Shown here: in pieces, positions 42,669 through 49,572 of the stretch
Layout: the number at the start of each line of letters is the position of its first letter
Numbering within the stretch: the stretch's first letter is position 1
DNA from: Paludibacteraceae bacterium
GTDB lineage: Bacteria; Bacteroidota; Bacteroidia; Bacteroidales; Paludibacteraceae
NCBI GenBank assembly: GCA_017479885.1
Contig: JAFVBR010000034.1
Span: forward strand, 124,001-188,000
Length of the DNA stretch: 64,000 bases
Direction of reading: 5' to 3'
Made by a program: the position numbers and the translations under genes
Notes under the pieces: model-generated
The model's input: only the letters and a program-made list of their open reading frames with translations
Told to the model about the DNA's origin: nothing
The model's database searches: none

Positions 42669-44066
42669 ATGAAAACGAAATCATTACTTATTGCAATTCT
42701 TTGCGTGGTATGCGTGATGGGATGCGCAGCGCAGAAGAAAGTGAAGAAAGACAAGAACGCCAAGCAAACCGAGGCAGTTCAGGAAGTCAAGAAACCTGTG
42801 GTAGAGGAAGAAGTTCCGGTTATTACCGAGGAATGTATCATGAATATATCTCTCTTCCAGCAGTCTGCCAAGAACAAACAGTTCGCTGATGCAGTTGAAC
42901 CCTGGTATCAGGTTTACAACACATGCCCTAATGCCAACAGAGCAATCTACACCCGTGGTGATGATATTATTGGTTGGCAGATAGAGCAGGCAAAGACAGA
43001 GGAAGAAAAGGCTCCGCTGAAGAAGACTCTTATGGAGATGTATGACAATTGGATCAAGTGGTTCGGCGATGATGCGCAGTATCCTACAGCATATATTCTT
43101 GGTGCAAAGGGTCTGGATTATTGCAACTTCTTCACAGAAGACGAACTAAAGGAACCTGCATACAACTGGCTCAAAGAGTCTATTCAGGGTATGGGAGTAA
43201 AGAGTTCGCTCAATGTGGTAAACAAATTTGCCGAACTTGCCAATGGCTTGTACAAATCAAACCCTGACAAATATGGTGAGCAGTATATAGCAGACTATCA
43301 GCTTGCAACCGATGTTCTGAACATGATTGCCGCTGATCCTACCAACAAATATGCCGCCAATGCCAAATCATACAAAGAATATATTGACAACGTGTTTGCA
43401 GTGTCAGGAGCGGCAGATTGTGCCAAACTTGATGAACTTTATGCAAAGACAGTGCAGTCAAGTATTAATGATATAGAGATGCTTGGCAAAGTGATGAAAC
43501 TCTACCGCCGCGTAGGTTGCACAGAGTCGGATGTATATTTTGCAGCAGCAGAGGCTTCTCACAAATTGCAACCTACTGCAGAGTCTGCCGCCGGTTGTGC
43601 AGCAATGAGTGCCAAGAAGGGTAACTACAAAGATGCCGTTGCTTATTACGACCAGGCAATTGCTCTCACCGAGGACGATGAAGACAAGGCCAACTATCTG
43701 TACAACAATGCCGTTTATGCATTCAACAATCTGAATCAATACAGTGCAGCCCGTCAGTACGCACGCCGTTCGCTTGAGGTGAAAGCCGACCAAGGACGTT
43801 GCTACCTGCTTATCGGACTTATGTATGCAGCAAGCAAACCATACGATGATGCAGTTCTCAACAAAACAGTATTCTGGGTTGCAGTTGACAAGTTCGTGAA
43901 AGCAAAACAGGTAGATCCGTCTGTAACAGAGGAAGCCAACAAACTTATATCATCGTATAGCCGCTACTTCCCCACTACAGAAGAAATATTCTTCCAACCT
44001 GAATTAGGAAAGGGCAAGTCGTTCACAGTAGGCGGCTGGATAGGTGAAACAACAACCTGTCGCTGA
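42669..44066 (+). CDS. TPR-repeat lipoprotein
   Basis: The protein is 465 residues from ATG 42669, which opens a lipoprotein signal (LLIAILCVVCVMGCAAQ, Cys18). The start is supported by the promoter position. A Lys-rich spacer follows, then helical repeats over about 55-450 with TPR-like pairs (YKDAVAYYDQAIAL, YNNAVYAFNNLNQY). It is an outer-membrane-facing scaffold next to lptC and a beta-barrel protein. The stop overlaps the lptC start by one base. Confidence 0.88.
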   Translation: MKTKSLLIAILCVVCVMGCAAQKKVKKDKNAKQTEAVQEVKKPVVEEEVPVITEECIMNISLFQQSAKNKQFADAVEPWYQVYNTCPNANRAIYTRGDDIIGWQIEQAKTEEEKAPLKKTLMEMYDNWIKWFGDDAQYPTAYILGAKGLDYCNFFTEDELKEPAYNWLKESIQGMGVKSSLNVVNKFAELANGLYKSNPDKYGEQYIADYQLATDVLNMIAADPTNKYAANAKSYKEYIDNVFAVSGAADCAKLDELYAKTVQSSINDIEMLGKVMKLYRRVGCTESDVYFAAAEASHKLQPTAESAAGCAAMSAKKGNYKDAVAYYDQAIALTEDDEDKANYLYNNAVYAFNNLNQYSAARQYARRSLEVKADQGRCYLLIGLMYAASKPYDDAVLNKTVFWVAVDKFVKAKQVDPSVTEEANKLISSYSRYFPTTEEIFFQPELGKGKSFTVGGWIGETTTCR

Positions 44067-44638
44067 TGAAACAGGTCAAGACATATAATAACAAACAGAG
44101 CATCATAGCCCTTGTGGCTATGATGCTCGCTTGCTTTATTGCTTGCACCAACAACGACAAACCCCGTGCTGATGCAGTGGCAGACCGTTCTGCCATGCCG
44201 GTGCTGATGGCTGATACAGTAAATACCCTTATCTCAGACTCAGGCATTACCCGTTATCGCATCAAGACAGCACGTTGGGAGATATATGACAAGGCAAAGC
44301 CGCCTTATTGGGAGTTTCCGCAAGGTATATATCTGGAGAAGTTCAACCAAGAACTGGAGGCAGAGGCATTCCTACAGGCGGATTATGCTCACTACAACGA
44401 GGATGACCAATTGTGGGAGCTTGACGGCAATGTGCATGCACTGAATCTTGAAGGAGAACATTTCGAGACACAGCAGATGTTCTGGAATCAGAAGACAGAG
44501 CGTGTATATTCCGATTCCGCTATCAAGATAACACGTGCTACGAGCATAATAAACGGCATCGGCTTTGAGAGCAACCAGACTATGACCAGATATACCATAC
44601 GCAAACCGCAGGGTATATTCCCAATAAAAGACGAATAG
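44066..44638 (+). CDS. lptC: LPS export periplasmic protein LptC
   Basis: The 190-residue protein has a lipoprotein signal (LVAMMLACFIACTN, Cys27). The mature part has the LptC-type beta-jelly roll: YRIKTARWEIYDK, PPYWEFPQGIYLEKF, ADYAHYNEDDQLWELDGNVHA, NLEGEHFETQQMFWN and GIGFESNQTMTRY. LptC carries lipopolysaccharide from the LptBFG transporter across the periplasm. In Bacteroidota it is often a lipoprotein rather than a TM-anchored protein. Start overlap (TGATG) with the TPR gene implies coupling. Confidence 0.92.
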   Translation: MKQVKTYNNKQSIIALVAMMLACFIACTNNDKPRADAVADRSAMPVLMADTVNTLISDSGITRYRIKTARWEIYDKAKPPYWEFPQGIYLEKFNQELEAEAFLQADYAHYNEDDQLWELDGNVHALNLEGEHFETQQMFWNQKTERVYSDSAIKITRATSIINGIGFESNQTMTRYTIRKPQGIFPIKDE

Positions 44639-44680
44639 GCTAAGAATAAGCATTAAGACAAACTAACCAATAACAGAATA

Positions 44681-45427
44681 ATGAATCTTCTTGAGAACAA
44701 AACAGCACTAATCACAGGTGCAGCCCGTGGCATCGGTCGTGCCATTGCTTTGAAATATGCTTCGGAGGGTTGTGATATTGCCTTTACCGACCTTGTATTC
44801 AATGACCAAGTGGAGCAAACGTGCGCTGATATAGAAGCATACGGAGTGCGTGTGCAGTTCTATGCGGGCAATGCCGCTGACTTTGAGTCTGCACATGAGA
44901 CAGTACAACAAGTGAAACAAGACTTTGGCCGCATAGACATACTGGTAAACAATGCAGGTATCACCAAGGACGGTCTGTTGCTGCGAATGTCGGAGCAACA
45001 ATGGGATGCAGTGATAAATGTAAATCTCAAATCAGCATTCAATTTCACCCATGCCTGTGCGCCTGTAATGATGTCGCAGCGGGCAGGGAGCATTATCTCG
45101 CTCTCCTCGGTAGTAGGCGTGAGCGGCAATGCAGGGCAGGCTAACTATGCTGCATCAAAAGCAGGAATAATAGGTTTGACCAAGTCGGTAGCCAAAGAAT
45201 TAGGCAGTCGTGGAATACGCGCCAATGCCATTGCTCCCGGTTTCATATTAACAGACATGACGGCAGCACTGAGTGAGGACCAGCGCAAGCAGTGGGAGCA
45301 GATGATTCCGCTTCGCCGCGGAGGCACTCCTGAGGAGGTAGCCAAAGTGGCATTGTTCCTTGCGTCGGACCTCTCGTCGTATGTATCAGGTCAGGTGATA
45401 CATTGCTGCGGAGGCATGAATTGCTGA
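44681..45427 (+). CDS. fabG: 3-oxoacyl-[acyl-carrier-protein] reductase
   Basis: The 248-residue short-chain dehydrogenase reduces the beta-ketoacyl group in fatty acid elongation with NADPH. It has the TGAARGIGRAIALKYASEG nucleotide-binding motif, NNAGITKD, the catalytic Ser in SLSSVVGVSGN, YxxxK (YAASKAG) and the C-terminal ASDLSSYVSGQVIHCCGGM. Cytoplasmic. It lies 42 bp after lptC and is followed by a repeat-filled gap and cdsA. Confidence 0.93.
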   Translation: MNLLENKTALITGAARGIGRAIALKYASEGCDIAFTDLVFNDQVEQTCADIEAYGVRVQFYAGNAADFESAHETVQQVKQDFGRIDILVNNAGITKDGLLLRMSEQQWDAVINVNLKSAFNFTHACAPVMMSQRAGSIISLSSVVGVSGNAGQANYAASKAGIIGLTKSVAKELGSRGIRANAIAPGFILTDMTAALSEDQRKQWEQMIPLRRGGTPEEVAKVALFLASDLSSYVSGQVIHCCGGMNC

Positions 45428-45429
45428 GG

Positions 45430-45492
45430 AACTTATGGAATTTAAGGAACTTAAGGAGGTTAAGGTGTTTAAGAAACTTAAGTGACTTAAGA
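45430..45492. repeat. seven 9-bp tandem repeats between fabG and cdsA
   Basis: Seven degenerate 9-bp units with the core nnnTTAAGG, from AACTTATGG and AATTTAAGG to GACTTAAGA. It starts two bases after the fabG stop. Long TTAAG runs in an intergenic gap are not coding (the translated frame is Leu/Arg/Asn rich only because of the 9-bp period). Confidence 0.8.
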
Positions 45493-45537
45493 ATAAGTGT
45501 GACCATTAAAAACTTACTTTTAAAACATACTTCGATA

Positions 45538-46356
45538 ATGAACGAATTGATAAAAAGAACAGTGTTTGGTGCAATGTATGTTGCGATAGTGGTATGCAGT
45601 CTGCTGTTTCTGCGTCCGTATTTCTTTCAATTGGTGTTTCTGTCAGTAAGTGCTTTTGCTGTGCTGGAGTTTCACCGTATCAATCGCTCAGACTTGTTGC
45701 TTACACTAAGCGGCGTGCTGCTGTCGTGGCTCATGTTTTCCACGATGGCATTGCTAATGAACACTACCTATTTCTGCGCATCATGCATATTGGGTGGTCT
45801 GTATGGGTTGGCCTTGATGCTTTCGCTTGTATGCGAATTGTTCAAAAAGGCTGACAATCCTATTCAGAATTGGGGAATACTGCTCACGGGTCAAGCACTG
45901 GTTGCATTGCCGTTTGCATTGATGAACGTGATATTTGCGGAGTCAAACATGTTGCTGCTCTCGGTGTTTGTAATCATCTGGATAAACGATACGGGTGCGT
46001 ATTGCACAGGTTCGCTGATAGGCAAGCACAAGATGTTTCCGCGTGTATCACCGGGCAAGTCGTGGGAAGGATTGTGCGGCGGTGCAGTGTTCGGAATTGC
46101 GGCAGGCTGGTTGCTACTCTCCGACCCGCTACATTTTACGGGTTTGAGTTACGAGTGGTGGCAAGCAGTGGTGATTGCGCTTGTGACAGTAATCTTTGGC
46201 ACACTCGGTGACCTGATGGAGAGTTTGATGAAGCGTACGCTTGGTATAAAAGATTCGGGCAATGTCATTCCCGGTCACGGCGGTTGGCTTGACCGCTTTG
46301 ACAGTATGCTGCTTGCCACTCCGGCAGTGGTATTGCTGTTGCTGCTAATGATGTAG
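45538..46356 (+). CDS. cdsA: phosphatidate cytidylyltransferase
   Basis: The protein is 272 residues from ATG 45538; upstream in-frame codons lie in the repeat array. CdsA makes CDP-diacylglycerol for phospholipid synthesis. It has eight or so transmembrane helices and the C-terminal signature (SLIGKHKMFPRVSPGKSWEG, and GDLMESLMKRTLGIKDSGN with PGHGGWLDRFDS). Inner membrane. Its place beside fabG groups two lipid synthesis genes. Confidence 0.93.
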   Translation: MNELIKRTVFGAMYVAIVVCSLLFLRPYFFQLVFLSVSAFAVLEFHRINRSDLLLTLSGVLLSWLMFSTMALLMNTTYFCASCILGGLYGLALMLSLVCELFKKADNPIQNWGILLTGQALVALPFALMNVIFAESNMLLLSVFVIIWINDTGAYCTGSLIGKHKMFPRVSPGKSWEGLCGGAVFGIAAGWLLLSDPLHFTGLSYEWWQAVVIALVTVIFGTLGDLMESLMKRTLGIKDSGNVIPGHGGWLDRFDSMLLATPAVVLLLLLMM

Positions 46357-46450
46357 GAAAAAAGAGAGTCCCGACAATCAGGTGTCAGAGCCTTGTGCCG
46401 GACTTGTAAGCAGACGATATCGGACTGACCAGCTGATAATATTTGACTTG

Positions 46451-46912
46451 TCAGTGCACAGTATTGGACTCGTTGCTGTCGATAATGACAGTGACGGGTC
46501 CGTTGTTTACAAGAGATATCTGCATATCTGCGCCGAAGCGCCCTGTTTCGACGCGGAGTGAATAGTCTTCGCGAAGTATGCGATTAAAAAGATTATAGAG
46601 AGGCTCTGCAGTCTGAGGTTTAGCAGCGGAGATGAACGAAGGCCGGTTGCCGTGACGAGTATCGGCATAGAGAGTGAACTGTGAGATACTGAGCACAGCA
46701 CCTCCTGTATCTGCAAGGGAGAGATTCATCTTGCCTTCATTGTCGGAGAAGACACGCATCTGCGCCACTTTCTTTGCCACATAACGAACGTCTTTCTCTG
46801 TGTCGGAATGGGTGAATCCCACGAGGAGGAGGAAGCCGTTGGCTATACTGCCAACAGTTTGCCCGTCAATATCGCATTTGGCACATGTAACCCGCTGAAC
46901 AACCACCCGCAT
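46451..46912 (-). CDS. dtd: D-aminoacyl-tRNA deacylase
   Basis: The 153-residue protein removes D-amino acids wrongly joined to tRNA. It has the family hallmarks MRVVVQRV, GKMNLSLADTGG, SQFTLYAD and the C-terminal NNGPVTVIID. Length is normal for Dtd. It ends a minus-strand series after folA, with a 51-bp gap that contains a direct repeat. Confidence 0.95.
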   Translation of the reverse strand: MRVVVQRVTCAKCDIDGQTVGSIANGFLLLVGFTHSDTEKDVRYVAKKVAQMRVFSDNEGKMNLSLADTGGAVLSISQFTLYADTRHGNRPSFISAAKPQTAEPLYNLFNRILREDYSLRVETGRFGADMQISLVNNGPVTVIIDSNESNTVH

Positions 46913-46926
46913 AACAATAATTATAC

Positions 46927-46953
46927 ACTATTCAGGATTAACTATTCAGGATT
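46927..46953. repeat. 13-bp direct repeat between folA and dtd
   Basis: ACTATTCAGGATT twice, at 46927-46939 and 46941-46953, with a period of 14. Confidence 0.75.
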
Positions 46954-46963
46954 CAGTTTTCAC

Positions 46964-47455
46964 TCATAACTTTCTTGTGTATTCAGCGAAAGTGTAGGGG
47001 TAAGGATTCTGCTCGTCAGCCTCATGCCGCTCGGAAGAAACGAGTTGCCATAGGTCTGGCTCTATCTGCGGAAAGAAAGTGTCGGCATCAGGCCATGAGT
47101 GGTGAATATGAGTGATATAGAGTTTGTCGGCAAGAGGCATAAACTGGCGATAAACCATACCACCGCCAATGATGAAGTTCTCTTTGTCGTGGTCGGCGAG
47201 AGTCATTGCTTCCTCAATAGAGTAGGCAGCCTCGGCTCCCTCGAACTGCTCACCTTGTATGTCGGTTATCACAATGTTGCGACGGCTGGGCAGCGGGTGC
47301 CGGGGGAGGGAGAAGAAAGTGCGCTTGCCCATAATGACAGTGCAGCCCGATGTTATCTGCTTGAAATGACGGAGGTCGTTGGGCAGATGGCAAAGCAAGT
47401 CGCCTTGTCTGCCAATCTCGTTGTTCTGTGCTATTGCTACTATAATTGAAATCAT
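46964..47455 (-). CDS. folA: dihydrofolate reductase
   Basis: The 163-residue protein reduces dihydrofolate with NADPH. Family motifs are ISIIVAIAQNNEIGRQGDLLCHLPNDL, VIMGKRTFFSLP, RRNIVITD and FIIGGGMVYRQFMPLADKLYITHI. It sits downstream of thyA on the same strand, which is sensible because thymidylate synthase makes the dihydrofolate that this enzyme recycles. Confidence 0.95.
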   Translation of the reverse strand: MISIIVAIAQNNEIGRQGDLLCHLPNDLRHFKQITSGCTVIMGKRTFFSLPRHPLPSRRNIVITDIQGEQFEGAEAAYSIEEAMTLADHDKENFIIGGGMVYRQFMPLADKLYITHIHHSWPDADTFFPQIEPDLWQLVSSERHEADEQNPYPYTFAEYTRKL

Positions 47456-47458
47456 GCC

Positions 47459-47489
47459 ATTGACTATTTAGATATTGACTATTGACTAT
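47459..47489. repeat. three ATTGACTAT direct repeats between thyA and folA
   Basis: Copies at 47459, 47474 and 47481 (9 bp each, the last two overlapping). Confidence 0.7.
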
Positions 47490-47530
47490 TGAAATTTGTG
47501 TTTCTGCTTCAGTAACCCGTAATAACATCC

Positions 47531-48325
47531 TCACACTGCCACCACTCCTGCTATATGGGGATGTGGGTTATAATCGGTAAGTTGGAAATCTTCGTATTGG
47601 AAACCGAAGAGGTCTTTGACTTCAGGATTGAGGATCATCTTGGGGAGCGGTCTCGGTTCTCGCGTAAGCTGCAGACGCACCTGGTCGAGGTGATTGAGGT
47701 AGATATGGGCATCGCCAAAGGTATGAACGAAATCGCCTGCACGAAGCCCTGTAACCTGCGCCATCATGAGGAGCAGGAGAGAGTAGGAGGCAATGTTGAA
47801 GGGGACCCCGAGGAAGATGTCAGCCGACCGCTGATAGAGCTGGAGGGAGAGGCGTCCGTCAGCGACATAGAACTGGAAGAGCGTGTGGCAAGGCGGGAGA
47901 GCCATACGGTTGACTTCCGCCACATTCCATGCACTGACAATGAGTCGGCGTGAATCGGGATTGTGCTTTATCTGGTCCACCAAGAGGGCAATCTGGTCGA
48001 TGGTGCCTCCGTTGTAATCCGGCCACGAGCGCCACTGATGACCATATACAGGTCCGAGTTCTCCGTTTTCATCCGCCCACTCGTTCCAGATGCGCACACC
48101 GTGTTCCTGGAGGTAGCGCACGTTGGTGTCACCCTGAAGAAACCAAAGCAGTTCGTAGATGATGCTCTTCAAGTGCAGTTTTTTGGTGGTGAGCAAGGGG
48201 AATCCTTCCTCAAGGTTGAAACGCATCTGATGCCCGAAAACACTGATAGTTCCGGTGCCGGTACGGTCTGTTTTGCGTACTCCCTCGGAGAGTACACGGC
48301 GACATAAATCAAGGTATTGCTGCAT
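47531..48325 (-). CDS. thyA: thymidylate synthase
   Basis: The protein is 264 residues from ATG 48325, the normal ThyA length. It methylates dUMP to dTMP with methylenetetrahydrofolate. Landmarks are [43 protein letters not shown], the nucleophile Cys in [34 protein letters not shown] and [10 protein letters not shown] longer start at 48439 lies upstream of the promoter and is rejected. It is the first gene of the thyA-folA-dtd series. Confidence 0.96.
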   Translation of the reverse strand: MQQYLDLCRRVLSEGVRKTDRTGTGTISVFGHQMRFNLEEGFPLLTTKKLHLKSIIYELLWFLQGDTNVRYLQEHGVRIWNEWADENGELGPVYGHQWRSWPDYNGGTIDQIALLVDQIKHNPDSRRLIVSAWNVAEVNRMALPPCHTLFQFYVADGRLSLQLYQRSADIFLGVPFNIASYSLLLLMMAQVTGLRAGDFVHTFGDAHIYLNHLDQVRLQLTREPRPLPKMILNPEVKDLFGFQYEDFQLTDYNPHPHIAGVVAV

Positions 48326-48353
48326 GGTGAAATAAGTTTTTACTATGTTGGCA

Positions 48354-48361
48354 CAAAGGTA
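48354..48361 (-). promoter_or_regulatory. -7 box of thyA
   Basis: TACCTTTG on the minus strand (48361 down to 48354), about 29 bp before the ATG. Confidence 0.5.
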
Positions 48362-48461
48362 GCACAAATAATTGGAATACGCAAGCGGTATGTAACCTGA
48401 ACAGAAATGTGATGCCGATTGCAGCCTGACAACAAGCAAGTTGCGGCGAGGAGTGAGCTTG

Positions 48462-48527
48462 AGGTCTCTATCAGGTCTCTATCAGGTCTCTATCAGGTCT
48501 CTATCAGGTCTCTATCAGGTCTCTATC
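48462..48527. repeat. six perfect 11-bp tandem repeats between thyA and hypB
   Basis: AGGTCTCTATC six times with no mismatch, over 66 bp. There are no spacers, so it is not a CRISPR array. Perfect identity in all six units suggests recent slippage and possibly variable copy number. It lies between the two divergent promoters. Confidence 0.9.
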
Positions 48528-48575
48528 GGTGTGGCTGCGGGTGAGCACATAGTAAGGTGCGTGAGAAATGTGAAA

Positions 48576-48608
48576 GGTTATTGAAGGGGTATTGAAAAGT
48601 TATTGAAA
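48576..48608. repeat. three 11-bp imperfect tandem repeats
   Basis: GGTTATTGAAG, GGGTATTGAAA and AGTTATTGAAA in a row, with the same 11-bp period as the array 50 bp upstream but another sequence. Confidence 0.7.
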
Positions 48609-48684
48609 GTGGATATTACTTAGATAATAACGGTATATTCCTTAAGTAATTATGTCGTAATATTAATATTAAAAGAGTAGGTTT

Positions 48685-48715
48685 TTGCAGAACCGGAAAA
48701 ATTTTGTATCTTTGC
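48685..48715 (+). promoter_or_regulatory. promoter of hypB
   Basis: TATCTTTGC at 48707-48715 with TTG at 48685-48687, 19 bp upstream. It puts the RNA start near 48722, so ATG 48760 is the hypB start. Confidence 0.65.
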
Positions 48716-48759
48716 AACCCCTTATAGGACCCTTATACCACGAAAAATACAAATCTAAC

Positions 48760-49470
48760 ATGGATGAAGTAAAAATCATTGAAATCAAGAAGAGTATATT
48801 TGAAGACAACGATCGCGATGCAGACCTCCTGCGGGGTGAACTGAAAGAGCGTGGCGTATATCTCTTGAACCTGATGTCGGCTCCGGGTAGCGGCAAGACT
48901 ACCACACTGATAGAAACAATCAACCGTTTGAAAGACAAGCTCCGCATAGCCGTAATGGAGGCGGATATAGACAGCGATGTTGATGCAGTGAAAATAAAAG
49001 AAGCGACAGGAATTCCCTCTATTCAACTTCATACAGGCGGCATGTGCCACCTTGATGCCGAAATGACGCGGCAGGGACTACGAGCAGTATTTGATGATTT
49101 GAACGCCCAACGGGCTATCGGACGATTTGAAGAAAATCCGGATCTGGTGATACTGGAGAATGTAGGCAACCTGGTGTGTCCGGCTGAGTTTGACACGGGT
49201 GCGGTGAAGAATGCTATGATACTCTCCGTACCTGAAGGTCATGACAAACCGCTGAAATATCCGTTGATGTTTTCAGTGTGCGATGTGGTGGTCATCAACA
49301 AGACAGACGTGATGCCATATTTCGATTTCGATATGGAAAAGTGCAGGGAATACATACACATGCGCAATCCGAAAGCCACAGTCATTCCCATCTGTGCAAA
49401 GACGGGTGAGGGAGTTGACGCGTTCGCCGAGTGGCTGCTGACCGAAGTCAATAATTGGAAATCGAAATAA
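48760..49470 (+). CDS. hypB: hydrogenase nickel incorporation GTPase HypB
   Basis: The protein is 236 residues from ATG 48760. HypB is a SIMIBI GTPase that helps insert nickel into [NiFe] hydrogenase. It has the P-loop SAPGSGKTTTL, a switch EADIDSDVDA, the metal-binding Cys-His in GGMCHLDAEM, ILENVGNLVCPAEFD, NKTDV (G4) and CAKTGEGVD (G5). It lacks the His-rich N-terminus of nickel-storing types. No hypA, hypCDEF or hydrogenase subunit lies in this window. It is followed by a large flavoprotein. Confidence 0.93.
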   Translation: MDEVKIIEIKKSIFEDNDRDADLLRGELKERGVYLLNLMSAPGSGKTTTLIETINRLKDKLRIAVMEADIDSDVDAVKIKEATGIPSIQLHTGGMCHLDAEMTRQGLRAVFDDLNAQRAIGRFEENPDLVILENVGNLVCPAEFDTGAVKNAMILSVPEGHDKPLKYPLMFSVCDVVVINKTDVMPYFDFDMEKCREYIHMRNPKATVIPICAKTGEGVDAFAEWLLTEVNNWKSK

Positions 49471-49512
49471 CGATTAACGAAATAATGATTTAACGAAATA
49501 GCGAAATAACGA
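49463..49512. repeat. degenerate CGAAATA repeats between hypB and the flavoprotein gene
   Basis: CGAAATA followed by a TGA/CGA/GCGA-type tail at about 49463, 49478, 49494 and 49502; the first copy overlaps the end of hypB. Confidence 0.6.
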
Positions 49513-49572
49513 TATACAGATATATTGATTTGTCGAATATCGACATATCGATCAACAAAAAATCTAACTACC

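Noticed and set aside
48462..48608. Regular repeats that could suggest a CRISPR array
   Set aside because: Units are 11 bp and directly adjacent with no spacers, and no cas gene is near.
48685..48759. Upstream in-frame start for hypB
   Set aside because: It would start inside the -33 promoter element, before the expected RNA start.
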